From contig NZ_FOQO01000007.1 of assembly GCF_900113765.1 (NCBI RefSeq), positions 1 through 64,000 of the forward strand: a DNA stretch of 64,000 bases, in the 5' to 3' direction. The notes under the pieces are model-generated. The model was not told the origin of the DNA, ran no database searches, and saw only the letters and a program-made list of their open reading frames with translations. Position numbers and translations under genes: made by a program. Positions 34,345-42,995 of this stretch are shown in pieces. This DNA comes from Parapedobacter indicus. GTDB lineage: Bacteria; Bacteroidota; Bacteroidia; Sphingobacteriales; Sphingobacteriaceae. Within the stretch, counting starts at the first letter, position 1. Every line of letters begins with the position of its first letter.

Positions 34345-35631
34345 TTATTTAGCTAACCAAGGTTCCGGATTTATGGGAGCAGAGCCTTCCCAGATCTCCA
34401 AATGTACCTCCGAAGTTCCGTCATTGGGGTCCACCAGAGCTGCCCCCAGCGTTTGGCCCCTTTGTATCGTTTGTCCACGTTTTACAACCGGATTGCTGAG
34501 GTTGGTGTAAACGGAAAAATACTTACCATGCTGAACGATGATAGAAATATTTCCCTGCATGTTTAAGACGGTATGCACCGTTCCGTCAAAGATAGCCAAA
34601 ACCGGAGCGTTATTATTTGTTCTGATATTAATTCCGTCATTTTGTACCGTAACATTTCTTCCGATGGTATGTCTACCAAATCCCTGTGTGATAAAGCCTT
34701 GCTGTACGGGCCACGGCAGCCGGCCGCGATTGCCAGCGAAATCAGCTGAGAGTTTGGCAGCCGCCGGTGTATTGGCCAGCACCTCGGAATCACTTTTACG
34801 GACCGCCGGTTTTTCCGCTTCAATTTCTTTCACGGTCTTCCCGGTACGCTGCGCTTCAAGGGCCAAAGCGGCTTGCCGGGCTTCCTCCTCTAACCTTCGC
34901 TGTTCTTCGATTTCACGCTGAATGGCTGTCCGGATGGCCCTCGCCAGGCGTTCATCTTCCTGTTGCTTCTTTTGCAACTCCTGTTTAAATTGTTTTTCCT
35001 GCTTGGTAAGAGCTTGAAGTACTTTGGACTCTGCACCTTGCTCCGTGGCTATGACGTTCCGTTCTTTTTGCTGATCGGCAAGTAATGTTGCCTGCTCCTT
35101 TTTGCTTGCCTCCAATTGAGCCACTTTCAGCGCAATAGCCTTCTGCGTCTCTTCTATTTCCTGCGCGCGATGTTTCCGCGATTCGTTAAACTGCTGAAGA
35201 TATTTCACACGCTTAAAGGCCTGGTTGAAATCTTTTGAAGCAAAAATAAACATTATTTTGTTGTATGCATTCCGATTTCGAAAGGCAAACATGATCATAC
35301 TCTCGTAATCCTTACGCAATTTTGCCAACTGATCGCGTAAATTCTGAATAGTTTTATTATGAGAAGCTATCTGGTTACTGATCAGCCTGATTTCCTTGTT
35401 AATGGTGCTGATTTTCTGCTCACGCAAACGTAACTGCGTATTTAACGCATTGACCTGTTTAAGAGAAAGACTACGGTCGCTCGAAGTGGTTTTGAGACTT
35501 TGATTGAGCAACTCAATTTCCCTGTTTAAGCGCTCACGTTGCTTCTTAAGCTCCGCACTGCTTTGGGCGTGGCATATCGTTAGCGCCAGACAACATGTAA
35601 GTATGCTTAAAATTAGCTTAACAAAATTCAT
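34345..35631 (-). CDS. EnvC-like murein hydrolase activator, coiled coil plus degenerate LytM domain
   Basis: A 428-residue exported protein: a signal peptide (about 1-22), a long coiled coil at about 25-260 rich in Gln, Glu and Lys, and a C-terminal M23/LytM domain at about 300-425. The zinc-binding motifs are changed: HxGID is read as NDGIN, and HLH near the end is read as EVH. The domain is therefore probably non-catalytic, as in EnvC, which activates amidases during cell division. It sits in the conserved Bacteroidota order TPR protein, DUF4292 lipoprotein, EnvC-like protein. Confidence 0.9.
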   Translation of the reverse strand: MNFVKLILSILTCCLALTICHAQSSAELKKQRERLNREIELLNQSLKTTSSDRSLSLKQVNALNTQLRLREQKISTINKEIRLISNQIASHNKTIQNLRDQLAKLRKDYESMIMFAFRNRNAYNKIMFIFASKDFNQAFKRVKYLQQFNESRKHRAQEIEETQKAIALKVAQLEASKKEQATLLADQQKERNVIATEQGAESKVLQALTKQEKQFKQELQKKQQEDERLARAIRTAIQREIEEQRRLEEEARQAALALEAQRTGKTVKEIEAEKPAVRKSDSEVLANTPAAAKLSADFAGNRGRLPWPVQQGFITQGFGRHTIGRNVTVQNDGINIRTNNNAPVLAIFDGTVHTVLNMQGNISIIVQHGKYFSVYTNLSNPVVKRGQTIQRGQTLGAALVDPNDGTSEVHLEIWEGSAPINPEPWLAK

Positions 35632-35718
35632 TAATATACGCGTTATCTATCTCTCCCAATTCGCCAATATTGTCTGCGAAAGTAATAAAACTACCTTGAT
35701 AATCATAACCCATGCGCA

Positions 35719-36507
35719 TTATTGGATTTCTTTATACCTTGCAGGTATACGAAAGGGCATATCCAATGTTTCATCATAGATCATTCGGTTGTAGCGCGTT
35801 TCGGATTGTAATTTAAATCCAGCAGCGATAATTGAAATTTTCACGTGATTCGGAAAGGTTTGTCCTGCGGAAGATTGGTAATCCGTATAATATGCTTCTA
35901 TCCGCTGGTTTCGAATCGTATCGTTTAATACGGTAAATGTCGGGCGATAGCTGGTATCCAATTGTACCGAATACTGTAAATCGTTACGTTGACCCCGCAA
36001 GAAATACCCACGATCATTCGACCAAATTTCTGAACCTTTGGCAATCGTTTGATGGAGCACATTTCCCACCAATAGCTGTTGTAAGCTAGAAAAATCGAGT
36101 TCGTCGTTTGTAAAATTATGAAGGTACTCAAAGGGTTTGCTGACGTACGCCGCTTGCAAACGATTGATGATCTTCACGCTATCCGGTGTAATCAAGACCC
36201 TACCTGCCTCGATGCCCATCAGCGCCGTGACCGAAATCCAAATTGCCTTGTCTCGCTCAATGCGTACATTCGTTGTCACATCATAATTGTCTCGGTTGAT
36301 CGCAATTTCACTTTTCGCCCGCCCGCTAAAGGTAGTAAAATAGAGCTGATGCGTTTCCACCTGACGCAGTGTACGCAACCGTTCCGCACGCGACACCTCT
36401 TTTTCGATTGCATCCGCGGATACAGTCGTTTTTTTTGAAGAACAGGAAAACACCGCTACCAATGACATTCCCAAAAAGACAGCCTTAATCAATAAATTGC
36501 CTCGCAT
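35719..36507 (-). CDS. DUF4292 lipoprotein
   Basis: A 262-residue outer-membrane-type lipoprotein: a signal with lipobox at MSLVAVFSCSSKK, then a beta-rich DUF4292 domain (LYFTTFSGRAKSEIAINRDNYDVTTNVRIERDKAIWISVTALMGIEAGRVLIT), with a LolB/LppX-like look. Proteins of this kind may handle lipids or lipoproteins; there is no direct evidence here. I chose ATG 36507 (MRGNLL) because it begins a proper signal peptide. It overlaps the upstream TPR gene by 23 nt, and an upstream frame extension to 36543 is unlikely. Confidence 0.82.
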   Translation of the reverse strand: MRGNLLIKAVFLGMSLVAVFSCSSKKTTVSADAIEKEVSRAERLRTLRQVETHQLYFTTFSGRAKSEIAINRDNYDVTTNVRIERDKAIWISVTALMGIEAGRVLITPDSVKIINRLQAAYVSKPFEYLHNFTNDELDFSSLQQLLVGNVLHQTIAKGSEIWSNDRGYFLRGQRNDLQYSVQLDTSYRPTFTVLNDTIRNQRIEAYYTDYQSSAGQTFPNHVKISIIAAGFKLQSETRYNRMIYDETLDMPFRIPARYKEIQ

Positions 36508-38242
36508 CGATCTTTTTTGATAACTTATCAATATCCTTGCCAACCGACTCGGAAATAGTCATCGCCTTTTCCCATTGCGCAATGGCACCTTTTATATCAC
36601 CTCGCTTAGCGAGAATATCACCGTAATGCTCAAGTAATGTAGCCGATACATCCTCAGCGTTCTTAATGGCCTTTTGGATCCATTCAAGGGCCTCGTCGTA
36701 TTTTGCCTGCTGGAAAAGTACCCAAGCATAGGTATCTTGATACGAAGGATAATCGGGCATGAGTTCATTGGATTTTTTTGACATCGCTGCGGCAAGAGGC
36801 AATTTTTCCTTCCGCATTGCCAGATAATACGCATAATTATTCAGCGCATATGCATTGGTACTATCCAGCGCGATAGCTTCTTCATAGGCTACATCCGATT
36901 CCGCATGCATATCCAACGCATGGTATGTATCGCCAAGATTACTATACAATTGCGTAAGCAATGGAGTATGCTCTTCGTTGGCAGCATTTAATGCGCTTTC
37001 TAAATAGGTGCGGGCTTCCTGATACTTTCGGTTTCCCAAAAAGCCGTGTCCTGTAAAAAACAGAAGCAATGGATGGTTCTGAAACAGCTTCAGAGCCTCT
37101 TTTCCATGCATCTCGACATCGTTGTATTTTCTCATCTGAAGCTCCACCTGCAAAAGCTGCTGCCAGATACTTTCAATATATCGATTAATATCCAGCGCTT
37201 TCAGGTACGCCTGTTGTGCTGGCTCAAGCTGTTGCAGTTGCATGTAAACATCCCCTTTAACCGCATATGCCTTTGCCTCCTGCGGATAAGTCTCCGCAAG
37301 CAAATCCGCTAACTTCGTCAACGATTCTGGTGCCATGGGGTGACTGCGATTAGCGATCGCTGTATATAATATCCCAGCTTTGGCATCGATATCCAAAGCG
37401 GTGCTGACAAACGCCTGCCGGAGAAAATCGTATGCTAGCTTTTGCTTATTCATTGCTAGGTATGCATCGGACTTGCCCAACAGAATGAGCGGGTCGTTTG
37501 GAAACAAAACCGAGGCATCATCGAGCAATGTGATCGCTTTTCGGCTTTCTTTAATTTTTGTATATAATTCTGCCAGCAGAATATACCCTTTCGCATCTTT
37601 CGGCTTTCTGTCGATGAGTGCTTCCAATTCCCGGATCGCAGCGTCTATGTCGTTCTGAGCTAAGTAAATCTGAGATTTGGTAAGATATTGTTCATCTGTT
37701 TCCCCAAATCGCTGTGCAACGGTGTCATAGGTAGCTAACGAAGCCTCATATTGCTTATCTAAATACAGCACATAAGCCTTCTCTTGATAATTGGAAATTT
37801 TGTCCGGATGGAGCCGTATCAGCTCATCAAAAACGGCCGGCATCGCTTTAATATTGCCTGTCTTTTTATAAATGTCCCCCAACATGGACCAATACCATTC
37901 GTTATCCGGTTTGATCGCAGCCGCGTGTTTTGCGGCCCGCTCAGCTTCGGCATAATCTTCCTTTTCGATATAAATCCGTGCCAATTCAAAATGCGCAGCA
38001 TCATTATCGGGTTGCAATAGCACCAGTTTGTCGAATGTTTTTTCAGCGGTAGCCAGCTGTCCCGCTGATTTTTGCTGCATCCCCTTAAAATACAACTCCT
38101 TAATCAATAAGCTGTCTCCGGCGGTCAGTATCCTAGGTGCCGGCGCAACTTGTTGGGCAACAGCAGCATTTCCAACGATTAATCCCCACACCATCGTAAT
38201 CAGCCACTGAAAAAAACACACATTTTTTATTACTTGCCCCAT
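36485..38242 (-). CDS. Exported tetratricopeptide repeat protein
   Basis: A 585-residue exported protein with a signal peptide (to about residue 30) and roughly a dozen TPR units through residue 560, for example LQPDNDAAHFELARIYIEKEDYAEAERAAKHA and ALDSTNAYALNNYAYYLAMRKEKLPLAAAMSKKS. TPR arrays mediate protein binding; no enzymatic motif is seen. In Bacteroidota this gene regularly precedes a DUF4292 lipoprotein and an EnvC-like protein, pointing to envelope assembly. It is divergent from rplM. Confidence 0.88.
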   Translation of the reverse strand: MGQVIKNVCFFQWLITMVWGLIVGNAAVAQQVAPAPRILTAGDSLLIKELYFKGMQQKSAGQLATAEKTFDKLVLLQPDNDAAHFELARIYIEKEDYAEAERAAKHAAAIKPDNEWYWSMLGDIYKKTGNIKAMPAVFDELIRLHPDKISNYQEKAYVLYLDKQYEASLATYDTVAQRFGETDEQYLTKSQIYLAQNDIDAAIRELEALIDRKPKDAKGYILLAELYTKIKESRKAITLLDDASVLFPNDPLILLGKSDAYLAMNKQKLAYDFLRQAFVSTALDIDAKAGILYTAIANRSHPMAPESLTKLADLLAETYPQEAKAYAVKGDVYMQLQQLEPAQQAYLKALDINRYIESIWQQLLQVELQMRKYNDVEMHGKEALKLFQNHPLLLFFTGHGFLGNRKYQEARTYLESALNAANEEHTPLLTQLYSNLGDTYHALDMHAESDVAYEEAIALDSTNAYALNNYAYYLAMRKEKLPLAAAMSKKSNELMPDYPSYQDTYAWVLFQQAKYDEALEWIQKAIKNAEDVSATLLEHYGDILAKRGDIKGAIAQWEKAMTISESVGKDIDKLSKKIDARQFID

Positions 38243-38246
38243 AGCT

Positions 38247-38277
38247 TTGAAAAATCAATTTTATTATCGTACCTTTG
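38247..38277 (+). promoter_or_regulatory. Promoter of the rplM-rpsI operon
   Basis: TTG at 38247-38249 and TACCTTTG at 38270-38277 with a 20-nt spacer match the Bacteroidota consensus exactly. Transcription would start about 50 nt before the GTG start of rplM. Confidence 0.7.
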
Positions 38278-38332
38278 CAGTCCTTAAAACAAGGGGCTAA
38301 ATATATTTATTAATTATTTCAAAACAAAGCAA

Positions 38333-38776
38333 GTGAATACGTTAAGTTACAAAACTGTCTCTGCCAACAAAAACACCGTCAACAAGGAGTGGATTGTTGT
38401 TGATGCTGAGGGCGAGATCTTGGGGCGCTTGTCATCTCAGATTGCGAAGGTAATCCGGGGAAAACACAAGCCTTCGTACACCCCACACGTAGACTGCGGC
38501 GATAACGTCATCGTGATCAATGCAGACAAAGTTAAGTTGACTGGCAACAAACTGGAAGAGAAAGTGTACCAACGGTATACCGGCTATCCGGGTGGCCAGC
38601 GTTTCGAGTCTCCAAAACAATTGTTGGCCAAACACCCAACACGCATTGTGGAAAAAGCGGTACGTGGCATGCTGCCGAAAAACCGTTTGGGACGCGCATT
38701 GTTTAAGAACCTGTATGTCTATGCAGGCAACGAACATCCACATGCAGCACAGAATCCAAAAACTGTTAAATTCTAA
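38333..38776 (+). CDS. rplM: 50S ribosomal protein L13
   Basis: A 147-residue ribosomal protein of the large subunit. The family motifs WIVVDAEGEILGRLSSQIAKVIRGKHKPSYTPHVDCGDNVIVINADKVKLTGNKLEEKVY and GMLPKNRLGRALFKNLYVYAG are intact. The reading frame starts with GTG. It is the first gene of the operon with rpsI, driven by a consensus promoter, and divergent from the TPR protein. Confidence 0.98.
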   Translation: MNTLSYKTVSANKNTVNKEWIVVDAEGEILGRLSSQIAKVIRGKHKPSYTPHVDCGDNVIVINADKVKLTGNKLEEKVYQRYTGYPGGQRFESPKQLLAKHPTRIVEKAVRGMLPKNRLGRALFKNLYVYAGNEHPHAAQNPKTVKF

Positions 38777-38787
38777 GGAGCAAAGAA

Positions 38788-39174
38788 ATGTCAACAACTA
38801 ACACTTCAGGAAGAAGGAAAACTGCGGTTGCCCGCATTTATTTATCTGCTGGCAGCGGCAATATTACCGTAAACGGTAAAGACTATAAAGAGTATTTCCC
38901 AACATTGCCATTACAATACATCGTGACCCAAAGCACAGAAGTAGCTGGCGCTGCCGGAAATTACGATGTAAAAGTTAACGTGGCCGGAGGAGGCATCAAA
39001 GGACAAGCCGAAGCCGTTCGTTTGGCGATCGCCAAAGCACTTATCGAGCTCGATCCGGAAGTTAAGTCTGCACTCAGGTCCAAAGGACTGGTAACACGCG
39101 ACGACCGTATGGTGGAGCGTAAAAAACCCGGACGCCGCAAAGCGCGCAGGAGATTCCAATTCAGTAAACGTTAA
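38788..39174 (+). CDS. rpsI: 30S ribosomal protein S9
   Basis: A 128-residue small-subunit protein with the family's GRRKTAVARIYLSAGSGNITVNGKDYKEYFP N-terminus and the basic C-terminus KKPGRRKARRRFQFSKR that reaches the P site. A strong Shine-Dalgarno AAGGAG (38775-38780), unusual for this genome, overlaps the rplM stop codon and shows coupled translation with rplM. Confidence 0.98.
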   Translation: MSTTNTSGRRKTAVARIYLSAGSGNITVNGKDYKEYFPTLPLQYIVTQSTEVAGAAGNYDVKVNVAGGGIKGQAEAVRLAIAKALIELDPEVKSALRSKGLVTRDDRMVERKKPGRRKARRRFQFSKR

Positions 39175-39195
39175 TTTTTTAAGGAGAAACAGAAA

Positions 39196-40068
39196 ATGGC
39201 AAGAACGACATATCAAGAATTGCTGGATGCAGGTGTACACTTCGGCCACCTTACCCGTAAATGGGATCCGAAAATGGCCAAATACATTTTCATGGAACGC
39301 AATGGTATCCACATTATCGATTTAAATAAAACACTTATCAAGCTTGAAGAAGCAGCGTCTGCAATCAAGCAAGTGGTTAAGTCAGGGAGAAAAGTATTGT
39401 TTGTCGCAACAAAAAAACAAGCGAAAGATATCGTTGCGGCGCAAGCTAAAACTGTAAACATGCCGTTTGTGACTGAGCGCTGGTTAGGTGGCATGCTTAC
39501 TAACTTCGCCACGGTGCGTAAGTCTATCAAGAAAATGGCGAACATCGACAAGATGACCAAAGATGGCACCTATTCAGTTCTATCGAAAAAAGAGAAATTG
39601 ATGATCCAACGCGAGCGCATTAAGTTGGAAAACTTATTGGGCGGCATTGCCGATCTGAACCGTTTACCAGCTGCATTGTTTATCATCGACGTTAAGAAGG
39701 AACACATAGCGGTGAGTGAAGCCCTGAAATTGAATATTCCGACTTTCGCAATGGTGGATACGAACTCCGATCCCACTAACATTGATTTCCCGATCCCATC
39801 CAACGATGACGCTACCAAATCCATTAGCCTCATCACGGAAATTATCGGAAAGGCTATCCAGGAGGGACTCGAAGAGCGCAAACGGGATAAAGAAGAAGAA
39901 GCTGAGCGGGAAGCGGCTGCTGCTAAAGCACGGATAGATAGCGGCGAAGAGCCCGAGGCTACAGCAGAAGAAACAAAGACCGACACAGATGCTTCCGGAA
40001 AACGTCCGCGCAAAAAAGCAGAGGCTGAAATAGCGACCGAAGCAGACAACACACCAGACGGAGAATAA
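39196..40068 (+). CDS. rpsB: 30S ribosomal protein S2
   Basis: A 290-residue small-subunit protein. The core (1 to about 230) has the standard MARTTYQELLDAGVHFGHLTRKWDPKMAKYIFMERNGIHIIDLNKTL start and RWLGGMLTNFATV, plus PSNDDATKSISLI. A charged C-terminal tail of about 60 residues rich in Glu and Ala extends it, as in other Bacteroidota. A clear AAGGAG ribosome-binding site (39181-39186) precedes it. A strong terminator follows before tsf. Confidence 0.98.
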   Translation: MARTTYQELLDAGVHFGHLTRKWDPKMAKYIFMERNGIHIIDLNKTLIKLEEAASAIKQVVKSGRKVLFVATKKQAKDIVAAQAKTVNMPFVTERWLGGMLTNFATVRKSIKKMANIDKMTKDGTYSVLSKKEKLMIQRERIKLENLLGGIADLNRLPAALFIIDVKKEHIAVSEALKLNIPTFAMVDTNSDPTNIDFPIPSNDDATKSISLITEIIGKAIQEGLEERKRDKEEEAEREAAAAKARIDSGEEPEATAEETKTDTDASGKRPRKKAEAEIATEADNTPDGE

Positions 40069-40080
40069 TTACATTATAGA

Positions 40081-40117
40081 AACCGGATGGTGCTCCAATA
40101 CCATCCGGTTTTTTTTT
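40081..40117 (+). terminator. Terminator between rpsB and tsf
   Basis: A perfect 11-bp stem (AACCGGATGGT, 40081-40091, with ACCATCCGGTT, 40100-40110) and an 8-nt loop, followed by T's at 40111-40117. It begins 13 nt after the rpsB stop codon and should reduce readthrough into tsf. Confidence 0.9.
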
Positions 40118-40176
40118 CGTTAAATTGTGTATTCCAAAGATAACTTAAGGGTAAATTACAAAAAGGAAATAATAAA

Positions 40177-41016
40177 ATGTCCACAGTACAAATTTCAGCA
40201 TCAGATGTAAACAAGCTACGCCAACAAACGGGGGCGGGCATGATGGATTGCAAAAAGGCATTGATTGAAGCCAATGGCAATTTCGAGGCCGCCATCGATT
40301 ATTTACGTAAGAAAGGTGCTAAAGTGGCCGCGAGCCGCCAAGACAGAGATTCAAACGAAGGCGTCGTGATTGCGAAGACCACCTTAGATGGCAAGAAAGG
40401 TGTGATTATCGAACTGAATTGCGAAACAGACTTTGTAGCCAAAAATGCGGATTTTATTGCATTTGGCGAAAGCATAGCTGATGTAGCTGTTTCCCAAGCT
40501 CCTACCTCGCTTGAGGCGTTAAAGCAATTGGAAATAAACGGTGTCAAAATTACGGACCTACTGCTTGATCAAACCGGTAAAATCGGAGAAAAAATAGATG
40601 TTTCCAAGTACGAAACCATTGAAGCGGAAAAGGTAGTCGCTTACATACACGGAAATTATCGACTCGGCGTATTGGTGGGGCTTAATCAAGCAGCAGATGG
40701 CACGGATGAAGCAGGTAAAGATGTAGCTATGCAAATTGCAGCGATGAATCCGGTAGCAATTGATAAAGCTGATGTCGATTCGCGTACCATTGAACGGGAA
40801 CTGGAAATTGCGAAGGAACAAATCCGTGCAGAAGGCAAACCGGAAGAAATGGTTGAAAAAATTGCCCAGGGCAAACTCAACAAATTTTACAAAGAGTCAA
40901 CTCTGTTGAATCAAGAATTTGTAAAAGATTCATCTAAAAACATCGCTCAGTTTTTAGATAGTATTTCTAAAGGATTGACTGTTACGGTATTCAAAAGAGT
41001 GCAATTGGGGGCTTAA
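40177..41016 (+). CDS. tsf: Translation elongation factor Ts
   Basis: A 279-residue guanine nucleotide exchange factor for EF-Tu. The N-terminal UBA-like domain (SASDVNKLRQQTGAGMMDCKKALIEANGNFEAAIDYLRKKG) and the core signature GVIIELNCETDFVAKNADFIAFG are complete, with C-terminal LLNQEFVKDSSKNIAQFL. The start is 108 nt after rpsB, beyond a terminator, so part of its expression probably depends on readthrough or a promoter in the gap. Confidence 0.98.
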   Translation: MSTVQISASDVNKLRQQTGAGMMDCKKALIEANGNFEAAIDYLRKKGAKVAASRQDRDSNEGVVIAKTTLDGKKGVIIELNCETDFVAKNADFIAFGESIADVAVSQAPTSLEALKQLEINGVKITDLLLDQTGKIGEKIDVSKYETIEAEKVVAYIHGNYRLGVLVGLNQAADGTDEAGKDVAMQIAAMNPVAIDKADVDSRTIERELEIAKEQIRAEGKPEEMVEKIAQGKLNKFYKESTLLNQEFVKDSSKNIAQFLDSISKGLTVTVFKRVQLGA

Positions 41017-41351
41017 GAGAGCGCTGATCATGCGTGGTTCACCCCAAAGCCCTGCACGGGCGTTGAAATAACTCAAACCTCCTTAAATCCCAATTTAAGG
41101 AGGTTTGAAGTTTATCCTTCCGGCTTAATCCTTGGATAACCACGACTGTCTTTAACTATTTTATCGCCGAATAAAATTTATTACACTGTTTAATCCTATT
41201 GGATTAAATATTAACTATTATTGTTTTTTTAACGATAGTTTAGTAACTTGGAATTTTGGAATACGGGCATTTCGTATTCTTATCAGAAAACAGCACAATA
41301 AATTTTTACAAGTTTACTAAATAATTATCTCCCAGATTAAATTAGCTGGAT
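41017..41351. other. Intergenic region after tsf
   Basis: A 335-nt gap. Its left part contains the tsf terminator hairpin. The right part (41150-41350) is very AT-rich and presumably carries the promoter of the receiver-protein gene, though I found no exact TTG-N20-TAnnTTTG match. I see no ORF or known RNA. Confidence 0.5.
41073..41108 (+). terminator. Terminator after tsf
   Basis: A perfect 16-bp inverted repeat (41073-41088 with 41093-41108; outer part TCAAACCTCC / GGAGGTTTGA) and a 4-nt loop. The tail is only weakly T-rich, but the position 57 nt after tsf and the stability make a terminator the best reading. Confidence 0.75.
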
Positions 41352-41813
41352 ATGGAAACGAAGATTTCAGTATTATACGTGGATGATGAAGAGAACAATT
41401 TAATTTCTTTTAAGGCCACATTCCGTCTGAAATATACGGTTTATACTGCGTTAAATGGTAGTCAAGCCTTGCAACTTGTAAAAGAAAAGCCGATAGATAT
41501 AATCATTACCGATCAGCGGATGCCGCAAATGACAGGGGTGGAACTATTGGAAGAAATCATTAAAATTAATCCCGAGCCCATGCGGATTTTACTCACTGGC
41601 TACGCCGACATGAGTGCGGTTGTAGATGCAGTAAACAAAGGAAAAATATTCCATTATTTAAGTAAACCGTGGAGCGAAGAAGAACTAAGCAGCACAATTC
41701 AACGAGCCTATGAAATTTATGCCGAGCGAAAAAAAATAACAGAGTCATTTTCCCAACTCGAAGTCACCAACGAACAATTAGAATTCCTGCTTAGACAAAA
41801 GCTACTTTCATAA
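41352..41813 (+). CDS. Stand-alone response regulator receiver protein
   Basis: A 153-residue receiver domain with a short helical tail and no output domain. The acidic pair lies in [18 protein letters not shown], the phospho-acceptor is Asp54 in IIITDQRMPQMTG, and the switch residues are in RILLTGYADMS and YLSKPWSEEEL. The RpfG-like DQRMP form is typical. It converges on, and is highly similar to, the N-terminal receiver of the adjacent REC-kinase, suggesting an inverted duplication. It may relay phosphate within this cluster. Confidence 0.9.
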   Translation: METKISVLYVDDEENNLISFKATFRLKYTVYTALNGSQALQLVKEKPIDIIITDQRMPQMTGVELLEEIIKINPEPMRILLTGYADMSAVVDAVNKGKIFHYLSKPWSEEELSSTIQRAYEIYAERKKITESFSQLEVTNEQLEFLLRQKLLS

Positions 41814-41835
41814 TCAACATATAGTAAAACTCACG

Positions 41836-42921
41836 TTATTTATTTGGTATCATCACGGTAAATGTTGTCCCTTTTCCCTCTATCGAATTGACGTCTATTT
41901 CACCTTGAAGCTTAATCAACGCGCTCTTAACGTTATAAAGACCGAAACCCGTACCTTCTGCTTGGTCACTTCCGCGAAAAAACAACTTAAAAATATCATC
42001 GATATCCTCAACCGCAATTCCAATTCCAGTGTCGCTAACCTTTATGAGTGCTTTACCGCTTTCCACGACCACCGATAATTCAACCAGTTTTTTATCGGCA
42101 TCCTTCTTTTGATATTTAAACGCATTGGACAACAAGTTATGCAGGATGAGTTTTAACGCTGTTTCATCACTCTTAAATTCTTGTTGCTGATGGCTGCTGA
42201 TTCGAAATTCAACGTTGTTACTTCGAGTATAGATGCTGTAAAAGTCTTTAAAATAGGCAAACAATCCATCGAAATCGATTTCTATGAAAGTGAGTTCACC
42301 CCGCTTTAATAGGTAATAATCATGAAGGCTGTTAATATACGAATTAAGTTTTAACACCGAACTTTCCATGAGTGCCAGAATTTCATGGATCCGCGCTGGA
42401 GAATCATACTCCAATGCCAATTTAATGGCAGATAACACTCCCGTTAACGGATCGCGGAGATCGTGACTCACACTGTAAGCAAATTTATCAAGTTCGTCAT
42501 AAGCCTTTTGAAGTTCCTCATTTCGAATATCTAACATGGAATTCGCAATATAAAACTTATTGGCTTCCTCGATAGAGGAAATGATTTCCTCCTCCATCCA
42601 AGGCTTACGAACAAATCTAAATATATGGCCTCTATTGACAGCACCTACTATCGTTTCCATGTCTGCATATGCGGTCAACAGTATTCGTACGGGTCGTGGA
42701 AAATGGCGTTTTATATCGTTCAAAAAATCAATTCCGGTCTCTCCTGGCATTCGCTGATCGCAGAAGATAACCTGGATATTCGGATTTGACTGCAATATCT
42801 GGCGTGCCTCATCGGTATTGATAGCCGTGTATATCGGGTAACGATATCTAAACGTAGCTTTAAAACTAATCAGGTTGTTGGCCTCATCATCAATATAAAG
42901 TATTTCCGGAGATTTATGCAT
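41836..42921 (-). CDS. Receiver-histidine kinase hybrid (REC-HisKA-HATPase)
   Basis: A 361-residue cytoplasmic protein. Residues 1 to about 120 are a receiver domain (Asp55 in [13 protein letters not shown]). A helical linker follows. A HisKA dimerisation domain has the phospho-accepting His153 in [20 protein letters not shown]. An ATPase domain at about 245-360 has [20 protein letters not shown] and [41 protein letters not shown]. There are no membrane segments, so it probably takes phosphate from another kinase. It lies 74 nt downstream of the 7TMR-DISM kinase on the same strand. Confidence 0.93.
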   Translation of the reverse strand: MHKSPEILYIDDEANNLISFKATFRYRYPIYTAINTDEARQILQSNPNIQVIFCDQRMPGETGIDFLNDIKRHFPRPVRILLTAYADMETIVGAVNRGHIFRFVRKPWMEEEIISSIEEANKFYIANSMLDIRNEELQKAYDELDKFAYSVSHDLRDPLTGVLSAIKLALEYDSPARIHEILALMESSVLKLNSYINSLHDYYLLKRGELTFIEIDFDGLFAYFKDFYSIYTRSNNVEFRISSHQQQEFKSDETALKLILHNLLSNAFKYQKKDADKKLVELSVVVESGKALIKVSDTGIGIAVEDIDDIFKLFFRGSDQAEGTGFGLYNVKSALIKLQGEIDVNSIEGKGTTFTVMIPNK

Positions 42922-42995
42922 AAAATAAAGGAAACCTATACGGCCAATGTAATTTCAAACAAAATTAAGTATAAAATAATTCCCACGAACAGCAC

